From Diphasiastrum complanatum (taxonomy: Eukaryota; Streptophyta; Lycopodiopsida; Lycopodiales; Lycopodiaceae), in the NCBI GenBank assembly GCA_029204225.1, contig CM055111.1, positions 1,198,453-1,262,452 on the forward strand: 64,000 bases of DNA. Reading direction: 5' to 3'. Below the pieces are notes generated by a model, which saw only the letters and a list, made by a program, of their open reading frames with translations, searched no databases and was not told the origin of the DNA. Position numbers and translations under genes: made by a program. Every line of letters starts with the position of its first letter. Positions within the stretch are counted from its first letter, which is position 1. Positions 47,246-57,588 of this stretch are shown here, one piece after another.

Positions 47246-48648
47246 ATGAGAGGATTGAGAGAATCCGAGCTTGGAGAAGCTAGTAGATTGGACGGGGTAT
47301 CCAATTACAGCATTTGGAAATTCAAAATGAAAAGTATTTTCATGGAAAAGGAGCTGTGGGACATTGTCACTGGGGTGGAACAATAGCCAGCTACAAATCC
47401 AGCCGATATTCATGCATTTGACAAAAGGGCGCAGAAGGCCTTATCCTTGATAAACCTGTCAGTGAAGGATCATGTTATTGCCCACATCACTAAAGTTGTA
47501 TCAGCAAGAGGCGCTTGGGATACACTCAAAACGCAGTTTCAAACGGTGAACCCCTCTCGAATGATATTTTTGAGGACCAAACTCATAAGTGTTCGCATGG
47601 AGAGAATGAGGGCATAGGGTCCTATTTCACATGAATAAAGGAGTTACGAGACCAGTTGATAGCTATTAGAGAGCCAATAAGAGATGTTGAGCTGGTTCAC
47701 ACAACTATAAATGGCCTACCCAAAAATTTCCAAATGTTTGCAAGTGGCATTGCTTCAAGGGAGAGACTACCAACATTTGAAAATCTTCATGGCATCATCC
47801 TACAGGAGGAACAAAGGTGTGAAGTGGTAAAAACTCGACCTCGCACATTGGAAGATCAAGCAATGCTAGCCAAAGGGAAGCATAAATACAAGAAGCAATC
47901 CAAGAATTTGAATGTGGAGGATGACAATCAAGGCTCCACATCAGGCAAGAAGAAGAAAGGCAATTGTTTCTATTGCCAAAATCCTGGACATTGGGCAAAA
48001 GATTGTCGCAAAAAGAAGGCAGATATTAAGAGAGGCAAAGTGAAGCAGTTGACCAATTTTATCAAAGAAGAGAATGATAGCGATAACGAAGATCAAGGCA
48101 CGACATTTGCGACAACATTAGCATCGCAACATTCTATTGATCATACACATTGATACGTGGACTCAGGAGCAACGAGACAGATGACTGGCAGCAAATCATG
48201 GTTCAAAAACCTGGAGCTTACTGATGATGGAGATAGAGTTGCACAGGCGAATGACGACGAGTGCCAAATTCATGGAGTTGGTGCAGTGCCTATTCAATTT
48301 CCTGATGGACATGTGAAGGTAATTGAAAATGTGTTGTATATTCCTGGCCTTCAGAAGAGTCTTTTATCTGTTGGTACAATGACAGATCATAAGTTGAAGG
48401 TGGAGTTCAATGACAAGAAATGCCAGATCAAGGATGTGAAACGGGGTTTCAAGGTGATTGTTGATGGCTTCAACAAAATGGGGTAGCTGAAAGAAAGAAT
48501 CGTACCATTGTTGAAGCAGCTAGGGCAATGATGACACATATGGGAGTTACTGATTCTTTATGGGGAGAAGCTGTCAAAACTGTTGTGTTGTTACAAAATA
48601 GAAGCCCTACAGTTGTTGTACATAATCGCACACCCGAGGAGGCATTCA
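47246..48648 (+). pseudogene. Copia J gag, protease and integrase fragment (deleted)
   Basis: Starts MRGLRESELG at 47246, with the Copia Gag motif NYSIWKFKMKS. Stops occur near 47384 and again near 47616-47636. An open part from 47656 contains the Gag C-terminal half and zinc knuckle CFYCQNPGHWAKDC, ending at a TGA just before the protease YVDSGATRQM (about 48155). The frame continues to KRGFKVI near 48460 and then jumps to NGVAERKNRT (about 48480), so the pre-integrase region and most of the integrase core are deleted. The fragment ends at TPEEAFM where H is inserted. Confidence 0.85.
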
Positions 48649-49384
48649 TGTAGAATTCACACATGTGGATTGTCCACAACATGTACTTGTGATCTCCTAA
48701 GGTGTGTAGATGCACCAAGATCAAGACTAGATTGAGATTCAAGATCAATCTTAGATCCTATGGCAAAAACACACTACTACATGCATTCAATCACTTCCAA
48801 CTCTCACTCACACGTGTGGAAAGTATTCAAAAAATAATCTAAGTAAAAACAAGCTGCTCTCCTCGGGTAGAGAGAGAAAATACATCATGAGCTCTCGGGT
48901 AGAGAGAGAAAGCTAGAAATCCAATAGCTCACAAAATCCATGAAATCACCAAATCAATTAGATTCAAAATGAGGAGTACAATGATACTAGTAGGTCCACG
49001 AGCTACCACTATGCTTAACTATGATTGGCCCATATTTTGTCATCTCTTGATCCTATTGGATCATTGATCCATGCACCTCTTAATTCTATTGGACTTTATT
49101 CAAGCACACCTCAATTTCCTATTGGACCTCACAAGGTTCCACCTCTAAATCCTATTGGACCTCTTGGAATTCATCAAACAAAAGCTTTAGACTTGTCTAC
49201 ACTCTAATTGGCACATGTTTAGCCTCTTACTCTATTTTGGCTCAATAGTGGCATTACAAGTGGAAATGCACAATTTGCCATCTATGCCAAATTTATTCCT
49301 ATCAACATCCTACACCTAGATGCTTGATGTAAAAAACATAAGACCCCTATATCTAACATAGATAATCTTTTTCAATTCTTCACA
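48649..49384 (-). repeat. Copia H 3' LTR (736 bp)
   Basis: The minus strand begins TGTGAAGAATTG after the polypurine tract TTTTAGGAGGAG (49396-49385) and ends GAATTCTACA. TCACACGTGTGGA occurs at 48808-48820 and a related CACACATGTGG at 48659-48669. The left flank is ATTCA; its partner is not available. Confidence 0.8.
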
Positions 49385-49419
49385 CTCCTCCTAAAAAATT
49401 ATCTATGAAGATTTGAGCA

Positions 49420-50831
49420 TTATCTTGATATGACTCCAAGATTAGATCTATGCTTGATGAAAGCACTTTTGCTCAAAGGCTTGGTGAGTAGATCGGCAAT
49501 ACAAGAGGACGAGTTGACATGCTCCAAATAGATTTCTCCTCCAATAAGCTTTTCTCTCACAAAATGGTGTGCCACTTCTATGTGCTTGCTTCTTGCATGA
49601 AATATGGGACTATTGGCAAGAGCTTGGGCCGAGATGTTATCACACTTGATCATTGGTAGATCATCCTCCTTGATGAACTTTAGCTCCATTAATAACCTCT
49701 TGATCCAAAGCACCTCTTTGGTAGTTGTAGTGAGTGCTTTGTACTCGGCCTCACATGAAGAGAGAGATATAGTATCTTGCTTTTTGGAAAGCCAAGGTAT
49801 TAGATTGCCTCCAAGAAAGATAGTGTATGCACTAATAGACTTTCGATCCATCTTGTCACTTGCAAAGTCCGAATTCGAGTAGCCAATAATGGATAGATCT
49901 TCACTTTTATAGAGTAGACCATAATCACAAGATGAAGATACATATCTTAGAGTCCTCTTGGCCATCTTCCAATGATGGATCTTAGGATCTTGCATAAATT
50001 GACTCAATTTGTGCACACAAAAACTTAGATCGGGTCTAGTAATGGTAAGCCAGATCAAGGAGCCTACAAGACTCCTAAGAAGTGTGATGTCCTCAAAGGA
50101 TCTTTCATCACTTGTATTAGGATCTTTTACAATTTGCTCCATTGGAGTATCTATGCTCGTAGAATTTTCCATATGGAATTTTTTCAACATAGAGTGAGCA
50201 TATCTAGATTGGCATATAAAGACATGATTTTCATACAAATCAATTTCTAGGCCTAGGATGTAATGCATCTCTCCTAGATCTTGCATTTTAAACTCACATC
50301 CAAGTGCTAGCTTGGTTTCATCAACTAGCTTGATACAACTTCCACAAAGAATAATGTCATCAACATAAATTAGAAGAATTACAATATTGCTATCAGCAAA
50401 CTTTAGATACATGGAAGGATCATAGTCACTAAGAGTAAATCCTAGTGAGATAAGAAAAGAGTTAAGTCTTGAATACCATGATCTTGGTGCTTGCTTGAGT
50501 CCATAAAGACTTTTGAAGAGCAAGCACACTTTGGACTCATCCTTGATGAATCCATATAGATCTCCTCCTCAAGATAATCATTTAGAAAAGCATTGGATAC
50601 ATCTAATTGGAACACCTTCCACTTAAAAAAACAAGTAAGAGAAATAAGAATTCTTATTGTCACCATCTTTGCAATGGGTGCAAAGGTCTCCTCATAATCA
50701 AGACCATGGATTTGAGCAAATCATTTGGCACATAATCTTGCTTTATGCTTGTTGATGGTGCCATCATGATTGAACTTGATCTGAAATACCCACTTGCAAC
50801 CAATCACATGCTTGTTGGATGGAGGAAGCCT
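49420..50831 (-). pseudogene. Copia H reverse transcriptase and RNase H
   Basis: The frame at 50529-49420 (369 codons) holds SLYGLKQAPRSWY, catalytic YVDD, RNase H with SNSDFASD, SSCEAEYKAL and CDNISAQ, ending LGVISR before the LTR. The upstream part (50666-50530) with NAFLNDYLEEEIYM is in another phase after a small deletion in the EQPxGF segment. A TGA replaces a Gly codon near 50720. Non-functional. Confidence 0.87.
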
Positions 50832-51508
50832 GTGCTTATCTTCATAGCATTTTTAATATCAATGAGTAGCTTGCATCTCAAGGATTCAGAAACAATGCTG
50901 TCAGGATTAGGCCACTCATCAATTTGAAAACTAGGCAATGGAATTGTTTCGAGCTTGCCAAAACCTCCATCTGTTTGTGGCGTATATAAAGAGTGAATCA
51001 AGTCTAATATTCCTGCAAGTGATTGTGTGGGCTCCCATTCACTTATGCATGATGGATATAAATCTGAAAAAAAAAAAAACAATGTTGAAGCATTTAAATC
51101 ATAATCTGAAGAGCATCAATAAAGGAAATCACCTATGATTGTTGTAGAGTGCATGTGTTTTGATATACTTACAATTACATTTTTGATGATCATGAGGATT
51201 AATATCATGTACTTTGATTTCTGAATGCATGTATACATGTTGCACTAAGACTTTTGATATCGATTGGCCTCCCGGGGTAGTCTTAAACTCCAAAATTTTT
51301 GCCCTCCAATACGATTTGTAAGTCATTTTTGCTCTTTTCTTTTGTCGAAAATTGCCCTTTGATGATGGATGCAGCAATACCCATGAGTTCGTATATTTTG
51401 TTGGCTTCCAGTTATCAGCTTCATCTTTCTCATTGTAAAGAATCACAGAATTGATTATAGATCCGGGTATCCTCGCCATTAATATTTTCAAAGCTTGGGC
51501 GCCAAAAA
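50832..51508 (-). pseudogene. Two host-like exons abutting Copia H (unidentified; C-terminal part weakly E2-like)
   Basis: The minus strand has a coding stretch (about 51508-51169) ending at TGTAATT|GTAAGTAT, a 101-bp intron ending in a T13 tract plus CAG, then a second coding stretch (51067-50832). The reading phase continues correctly across the junction. A possible further acceptor (CATATCAG) precedes 51508. Second-exon motifs: LYPSCISEWEPTQSLAGILD and LIHSLYTPQTD. The arrangement of Trp-x-Pro followed by a hydrophobic helix and PQTD recalls the C-terminal half of ubiquitin-conjugating (UBC) folds, but no active-site Cys context was identified. It may be another family. The exon runs into Copia H at 50831 with no splice site, so the gene is broken here or H marks a rearrangement. 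Confidence 0.45.
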
Positions 51509-52017
51509 TCTCTCTGATATGTTACTTAATTTTAATTTTTCGTATCACATTTAATCTAATGTGAATGCCAACATAGTCACAGTTACTATGTATACCATAT
51601 TTTATGTAATTGTACATACTATATTTCTATAACGTCCCTGCTCTTCGGCTGCCTACTTCGCTCCCTCGCCCTTCCCCTTTGTTCCCTGCTGAGCTCCCTA
51701 CCCTCACCTACGCTGCTCCACTCCCTTCTCCTTTCTCTCACTGTCGCACTCCAGGGAACCGGCATCCCAAACTGCGCTCTCCATTCTATTGCATATACCA
51801 TTCCTCTTCTTCTCACCTCTTAATTTTGTTATAATTTTAGATATTTCTCCACTTCTCTTTTTACGTTATCTTTGAGGCCTTTTTCGGAGTTGTGTTTTTC
51901 ATTTCAATTTTCATCTTCTATGTTTTTTAAGCCTTAACTTTTGACGATTTAATTACCCTCGCTGTTTTTTTTACCGTAGTCTTTTCTCTTAAATTTTTTT
52001 TAAAAAAAAAAAAATTG
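51509..52017. other. Pyrimidine- and CpG-richer block, no gene assigned
   Basis: Roughly 51640-51780 is C/T-rich with several CpG and is distinct from the AT-rich surroundings. It could be a promoter or 5' UTR for either the minus-strand exons or the plus-strand gag-like gene, but no start site is evident. Confidence 0.3.
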
Positions 52018-52370
52018 GGCCATTAGCCTCGTTGGGAAGTGACCCTATCTCCGATAGCTCCTCCCATGACTGTCGAAGGCCTTTTTCTGTAAAAAAAACA
52101 AACAAACAAACTTTTGTAGAGGCCTCTGAAGTTCCATCTCGTTGAGACCAGGACATAGAGAAATCTACAAGGGTTTATTGTCAAAAAAAAATATGAATTA
52201 GGCCATTAGCCTCGTTGGGAAGCGACCTATCTCTTATAGCTCCTCCCACGACTGTTGAAGGCCTTTTTCTATAAAAAAAAAGGTACTATAATAATTTTAG
52301 CCCAAGCCTCTTTGGTGAGTGACTTTGTCTTTGATAGACTCCTCCCAAGACCGCCAAGGCTAAAGCGAGT
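52018..52370 (+). repeat. Three-copy repeat around GGCCATTAGCCTCGTTGGGA
   Basis: Copies start at 52018 and 52201 (183 bp apart, about 65 bp each, high identity, both ending CCTTTTTCT.TAAAAAAA) with a more diverged third at about 52297-52365. Each contains GATAGCTCCTCCCA(T/C)GACTG or a variant and an A-rich tail. The unit could be a short SINE-like or satellite-like repeat; no clear A and B boxes were found. Confidence 0.65.
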
Positions 52371-52726
52371 TATAGTTGGTATTGAAAAATCCTTCTATAA
52401 ACTTGTGGAGAGGTGCCGAAAAGTAGTTTTTGAAGCAAAACTAACCCTTTGCCGAAAAACCTACATAAGTGCTTTTCCTATTATCATCCCTCATCATAAG
52501 ACTTTTGTTGGAAGGGCATAATTGAGATTTTTTATAAAATCTACCCTTGCCCAAACCGTGAATGTTCTAGACGAAGGAATATTTTTATTTTGTTCATCAT
52601 GCCTTTTTCTCTTCCATCTCCTCATCATCAATTCCCTCATATACATTTAAAAAATTGCATCCCCCAATCTCTCTCTCATACATCACCACCCACTCCATAT
52701 CATCTTCATCTTGCACACAACAGGCC

Positions 52727-53962
52727 ATGGCAATGTATGAGCAGCTCGCCCAAATCTCGATGCTTTCCAGAGAAACTCTCAAGGGCTACACTGCACGATT
52801 TGCCAAAATGGCGGCAGATTGGAATTTTGGTCTTCCTAGTCACCACAAAATGGCATTTTTCTATGCCGGATTACCGCACGAGATCAAGATTGGTATGCCA
52901 CCCTTTACATCATATACCAATCCAAAAGAACTCTGTAAGGCAGTTGCTATTACAAAAGCACAGATCTTGCACACACCATCACAGCCCATATCCAACATTC
53001 AAACAATCGGGGATGATAGAGCATCTAATCCACGAGATGCCATAGATAGTGCTAGCCAAAGTTTTAGCAATACGGACGATCATATACAAGTTGTCAGTGA
53101 CACAGCTGAGATGTGCAGCCAATGTGATTACCTCCCAGAACCACAAAATGCCAATCGAAAGATCCGACCATTGGACCAATGCCATTATTGTTTTAAAAAA
53201 CATCCGACACCTCAATGTCCAGTTCAAAATCCGAGATTATGGAATCAAGCCAATAAGGGAATTCTAGAGATTGGAAATCAATCAACAAAATTCTCATCTA
53301 TGCCATCTAGCTTGCCATCATATCGCTCCTCCAAAGAAAGTGGATCAGTCTCAGGAATTTCAGAATCTTCTCTAGTGGGTAGGCAAGGTTCGATGGAAGT
53401 ATTGGTTATATCAGCGAGCGGATCATCCCAGACAAGGGAAGTTCAAACTGGATCACCACTATATCTCGTGGAAGGGATTAAAGGAGACTTGATATTGGTG
53501 TACACACATCAATTAAAAGGTGACGGAATCTTACACATGGTATGATGTTTCGGATGTGGAGGTAAACATCGTAGATCAGAATGTCCACACCGAAATGACT
53601 TGTCCTCCTTTTATCCTTGGTGTGAACAATGTGGAATCAATCACCCATGTCGTGATTGTCCAGTAAGAGATCCAAAAAAAGCCATTATGACTCCTACCTG
53701 CTTGAATCGGCAACCTACATATGACCATGCAAATCCGCCCATCGAGAAGCTGCACTACAGACACAAACTTCTAGTGCCACCTAGTTACGAAACAGATGCG
53801 GATGGAAGAAATGAGAGAAAGAGCCTAAGACAAGTTGACACGGCCACACGTGAATCACCAACACCACAAAAGACAGAGTGGGTAAATCCAACCAGGGATA
53901 GCGGAAGAAGTCAAGAAATTGGCAACAGATGCAATTCAGCAGATTTTACCAAGCCTCATTAA
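52727..53962 (+). pseudogene. Gag-like gene with three CX2CX3HX4C knuckles and one in-frame TGA
   Basis: From MAMYEQLAQ (Met at 52727, preceded by an acceptor-like CACACAACAG) the frame runs 411 codons to 53962 with a single TGA at 53543-53545. An upstream Met at 52655 keeps the same frame. The N-terminal part (LKGYTARFAKMAADWNFGLP, then AFFYAGLPHEIK) resembles the C-terminal half of a Ty3-type retrotransposon Gag. Three knuckles follow: CHYCFKKHPTPQC, CFGCGGKHRRSEC and CEQCGINHPCRDC. All have 3 rather than 4 residues before His. The TGA lies directly before the second. No protease, integrase or reverse transcriptase follows. Candidates are a gag-only element, a decayed gypsy Gag or a domesticated gag. 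Confidence 0.55.
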
Positions 53963-54576
53963 ACAAATGCTGCAACAACTTCTGGTGGATGAATTACAAA
54001 GGGGTCTCACGTCAACCACGCAACTTGAAGGCAAACTGACTACCAGTCAACGCAACGATCCATCTGTACCACCTTCAAGAGAGCAGTCCATTGAGAAAGG
54101 AAAGACTAAGGTGAGAGATTGTCCTCTGATTTCAATGCCAATCATAAGCAAGATCCAACCAAAGTCGAAATGTTCCACTCAATATTTGGCCACCAAAAAG
54201 CTACATCAGGACATCACATTGCTTAGACGGCCAAATCTAGGGAATCCAAGCCCAAAACGGCCAATTGTACAGCAAGAACCAGCACCTACAATGACAAAGC
54301 CTTGTCCTAAATCTTTGATATTGACTACTGGAAAGTTGTCAGATTATGGCATACTTCGAATACCTGGACAATGAAGAGCATTAAGCAAGCACGTCATATC
54401 CACATTATGATTTGGAAGAATCTATGACATTGGGACCAGTTGCACCAATCTATGAGGATCCAGTTTTATCTTGGGATACTCTGATGGAATGCCTCGACTA
54501 CCCAATTGTCAACGAACAAGGTTACCTAGAATGGCCACCAGACTCTTATGGGTATTATTGAAAATCTGGCAAGTCC
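53919..54576 (+). pseudogene. Downstream frames of the gag-like gene
   Basis: A 151-codon frame (53919-54374), +1 relative to the previous one and overlapping it by 44 bp, is Gln/Lys/Pro-rich (IQQILPSLIKQMLQQLL). A third phase continues to 54568 with one TAA and is acidic and aromatic, with YEDPVLSWDTLMECL and LEWPPDSYGYY before a stop. No known domain was recognised. The overlap suggests two frameshifts in one old reading frame, or a frameshifted second product. Confidence 0.35.
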
Positions 54577-55199
54577 AAGTTCTTGCTGATCACCATTATC
54601 CAATAAAGCCTTAGGTTTTATGTAATTGAATTCTACCCACGTTTTTTCTAAAGCACCCATGTCCCAGTTATAAAAGAATCGACAACAACGCTCCTTCACG
54701 ACAGTTGTAGCCTAGTGCCGAGGGACCAGCACTACTTTGGGCCGTGGACCCTGTTGTGCGTATTTCTTGCACAATAATAAACAAGTGGGTCCCACCATTT
54801 AAAATATAGTTAACTAGTGGGCCCCGCCATAGTACATTGTACAGTTAGAATAATAAGTGCGAGGGCACCGGCTTCCTACGTGTATAAGGTCGACCCAGTG
54901 ACCACGCAAATCGGATAAATAGAACTTGAATAAAAGGACTTTGGGCCTTAGTATAATAAATTAACTAAGAAGTCCAAAGTCAAGTTCATAAGGTTCTAAG
55001 TTAATAGGGAATCTCTCAAACTCACATGAATCATGTGAGTTCTGTCCTTTTTTTAATGAACCATTGTAAATAGGCCAATGAGAGCCAAGATGGCCCTCTC
55101 TCATCAACTATATAAGGAGTCCATTTTCCATTGTACATGTGAAAGATTTCAGATCCTTAAGATCCAATCTACTTGAATGATCTTTGGTTAGAAAGAGAA
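54577..55199. other. Unassigned, promoter-like sequence with a 19-bp palindrome
   Basis: No coding sequence. CTCACATGAATCATGTGAG at 55021-55039 is a perfect palindrome about a central A, and CTATATAAGG lies at about 55109-55118 followed by pyrimidine-rich DNA. The arrangement suggests a retroelement LTR or a plant promoter but ends were not found. Confidence 0.4.
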
Positions 55200-55220
55200 A
55201 TACACTACCAATTTCACCAA

Positions 55221-55590
55221 TGTAGAAAAATCAGCATCTACACACAATTTGAGATGCAAACACTAATAAAACTTGATCAAACTTGAATGAAATGATTATG
55301 TACTGTTGCTATCCGTACAAAACCAGCAAGCTACTGTATTTCACACGTGTGGATCCAAAAATAGCAAATATAGATCATTCTACACATAGAATTGCAAGCA
55401 ATCACCAAGATAGTGCACCAATGGATAGTAGAACCCAAGAGAACCATGTATAAGCATGAAATGAGATAGAGAAGAGAGAATATGACTCTCTCCACGAGCT
55501 ACATTCTTTTATAACAGGTCCAAACCCTATTTGGCCACTTGGCTTTTCCACCAAAATGCTAACCCTACCAATTTTGGGTCTAGATTCAAT
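55221..55590 (-). repeat. F'-type LTR, minus orientation, truncated
   Basis: 370 bp matching the reverse complement of the plus-strand LTR from its last base. It stops at TCTAGATTCAAT, where Copia coding sequence in the opposite orientation begins. Contains TTCACACGTGTGGA at 55340-55353. Confidence 0.85.
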
Positions 55591-57016
55591 ATATGTCATT
55601 TTTTATGAGGGAAACATTCCAAAGGTGTCTTCAAGCATGATTGATGGTAAAGTAGATGGATCTAACATTCTTGATGTTGATGAGAAGGATCCTACTTTGG
55701 ATGGTGGTGATGATGGACCTTCATCAAGTCAAAAGCCAAGGAGAACATCAAGAGAAAGACAAGTACCTTCAAGACTCACATATGATCAAAAGGGTAAGCA
55801 AGTAGTTTCTGGAAATTATGTTGCTTTCCTAACCTCTTTGGATGATCCTACGAGTGTAGATCAAGCAAGGAAAGAAGAGGAGTGGATCCAAGCAATGGAT
55901 CTTGAGTATCGATCTCTTATGAAGAGTGAAACACCTTTTGGAAGATCTTCTTGTGTACATGGAGCTATGCAAGTGGATGGATGTTATCTTGCTATAAAAT
56001 CAAGTAACGGATCTGGAAAACAAAGTTTGTTCAATGACTTTGATGGTCAAGTTGAAGATCAAGAGGTTGATCTCAAAGCGCTTCAACCAGTCAAAAGGGA
56101 AGTTGGCAATTTGGAGCTAGTCAAGAGCATCAAAGGAGAGGTAATTGGCAAAGTTGTTATGGATCTGTGTTTGCAGCATATTGAAGACTCAAGTAAGGTC
56201 AAAGGAGCAGCAAAGAAGTGTTGTTCAAGTTTACTTTACTTGTTCTATCTCATGTTTGAGCAATTTCATGTGGATGTGTGCAAATTGTCAAGATATGGTA
56301 AAACTAGCTACATTGGTGAGCATTGTTTTGATGCTGGATTTGTACTAGTATTCTTGGCTGATTTTGCTGATGGAAATGAAGCTATTGGAGGTTCATTATG
56401 TCACTCATCCATGGCTAAGTTCTCAAGTGTTGAGCTACTTGGTGCCAATACTTGGAGATTGTCAATTTTTGGTGAATTTATGGTCATTTTCTTGTGTCAA
56501 GTAGATCTTAAAGATGGACTAGTGCAAACTACTTGGTTTATGGAGTCATGTGGTGCTGGATTGGCATCATTAATGTACTCACCTACTCATGGATTTCCAA
56601 GGTTTGATGGTTTCTTGTGGCAAGGTGAAGATGGAGGCTCATTCATGGAGTATCATGGTGGATACAAGATAACAAAGGACAAAGGAGGAGGAGACATGCA
56701 AGCAAAAGTTGATCACTCACATTTATTGTTTGTTTGCTGTATTTTTCCAAAGAGTTCAGAGTTGAAAGCATGGTGGAATCATCTCACTTACATTCTATTT
56801 GATTCTTCATGTTTTAGTCACATTTTTACATGTAAAATTGATGTAAGAAATAGTGAAGCATCCCAAGTGGACACTATTCTCTATATCAATTATGGTTGTT
56901 TCTATTTTGAGCATTACATGATCATTAAAAGGAAATCTATTCTTAGGAAGAAGATCATTCTTATGATGGATCAAAGTTCTATTGGCAAAAACTATGCTAA
57001 GAGCATTGGAAGCTAG
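55556..57016 (+). CDS. Chimeric Copia ORF with an unknown domain replacing reverse transcriptase (486 aa)
   Basis: Residues 1-12 read through the end of the antisense LTR. Residues about 13-127 are the Copia integrase-reverse transcriptase linker (SRERQVPSRLTYDQKGKQVV, EEEWIQAMDLEYRSLMKS). From residue 128 (FGRSSCV, about 55937) to the stop the sequence is unrelated to reverse transcriptase. It contains NLELVKSIKG, KVKGAAKKC, SSLLYLFYLMFEQFHVDVCK, EAIGGSLCHSS, CKIDVRNSE and DTILYINY, all shared with element F at 13514-12630. Relative to F it has an extra segment of about 180 bp (about 56433-56617). It stops at 57014 just where Copia similarity resumes (HWKLGKRVLRY in another phase). Function unknown. 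An open frame of this length in a decayed neighbourhood suggests past or present coding constraint, though substitutions between the copies show no clear excess at third positions. Confidence 0.6.
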   Translation: MLTLPILGLDSIYVIFYEGNIPKVSSSMIDGKVDGSNILDVDEKDPTLDGGDDGPSSSQKPRRTSRERQVPSRLTYDQKGKQVVSGNYVAFLTSLDDPTSVDQARKEEEWIQAMDLEYRSLMKSETPFGRSSCVHGAMQVDGCYLAIKSSNGSGKQSLFNDFDGQVEDQEVDLKALQPVKREVGNLELVKSIKGEVIGKVVMDLCLQHIEDSSKVKGAAKKCCSSLLYLFYLMFEQFHVDVCKLSRYGKTSYIGEHCFDAGFVLVFLADFADGNEAIGGSLCHSSMAKFSSVELLGANTWRLSIFGEFMVIFLCQVDLKDGLVQTTWFMESCGAGLASLMYSPTHGFPRFDGFLWQGEDGGSFMEYHGGYKITKDKGGGDMQAKVDHSHLLFVCCIFPKSSELKAWWNHLTYILFDSSCFSHIFTCKIDVRNSEASQVDTILYINYGCFYFEHYMIIKRKSILRKKIILMMDQSSIGKNYAKSIGS

Positions 57017-57588
57017 GAAAGCGAGTTTTGAGGTACATCATTGGAACTCGAGATTTTGGCATATTGTATGAGGGATCATCACCTAATCTTTTTAGATTTT
57101 CAGATTCAAACTATGCTGGATATGTAATGGATAGGAAATCCATTAGTTCTTATTGTATTTTCATAGGTGATGGAGCTATATCATGGATGTCAAAGAAACA
57201 AGCCATTATCTCATTGTCATCTAGTGAGGCCGAGTACAAAGCTCTTACACATTGCACAAAGGAGATGGTATGGATCAAGAGGATGATCAAGGATCTTCAC
57301 TTGTTGGATTTTTTAGAGAGCCCAATCATCTTTTGTGACAATCAATTAGCCCAAAGAATGGCATCCAATCCTATCTTTCATGCTAGGAGCAAGCATATTG
57401 AGATACAATATCATTTTGTGAGGGAGCGAGTCATTGCAAAGGAGGTGGACCTTCAACATGTGTCTTCAAGGGAATGTGTAGCTGATATCTTCACCAAAGC
57501 ATTGGGAAAAGACTTGTTCATGAAGCATAGGACTTCACTTGGAGTATTATCAAAGTCTATGCTAAAACTAGTTGAAGAGAGAGTGTGA
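57003..57588 (+). CDS. Copia F' RNase H and C-terminus
   Basis: Copia homology restarts at about 57003. From Met 57028 it runs 186 codons with [38 protein letters not shown] and DIFTKALG, ending LVEERV. The catalytic Asp-Glu-Asp pattern of Copia RNase H is visible. It is two bases out of phase with the chimeric frame before it. The last bases encode the polypurine tract and the TGA stop lies in the LTR, as in A and F. Without reverse transcriptase it cannot support autonomous transposition. Confidence 0.8.
57574..57583 (+). promoter_or_regulatory. Polypurine tract of the F' element
   Basis: GAAGAGAGAG directly before TGTGAAAG. Confidence 0.8.

Larger units (their letters stand above)
45664..48648 (+). 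mobile_element. Copia J, 5' part (interrupted by H)
   Basis: A short LTR (45664-46003, 340 bp, TGTTAGAATAAG to CTTGACA), an initiator-Met primer-binding site (46004-46016), a 1.2-kb leader, a broken gag-protease and a fragment of integrase. It stops at 48648 where the H LTR begins. The J insertion splits an F-type LTR; the left flank is GTTTG, but the matching right flank is missing. Confidence 0.8.
48649..50831 (-). mobile_element. Copia H, 3' part (5' end lost at a breakpoint)
   Basis: The 3' LTR (48649-49384) sits inside J's integrase fragment. The pol region runs from RNase H up to the start of reverse transcriptase near 50831, where Copia similarity ends abruptly inside the motif preceding [12 protein letters not shown] and host-like exon sequence begins. 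No 5' LTR, gag or integrase remains. Confidence 0.8.

Noticed and set aside
53543-53545. Programmed stop-codon readthrough at the TGA of the gag-like gene
   Set aside because: A single TGA fits simple decay equally well; no flanking recoding signal was recognised, so it is kept only as a possibility.
55937-57002. Unknown block read as an envelope-like gene
   Set aside because: Envelope-like frames of plant Copia elements lie after RNase H, whereas this block sits between linker and RNase H and shows no signal peptide or clear transmembrane anchor in both copies.
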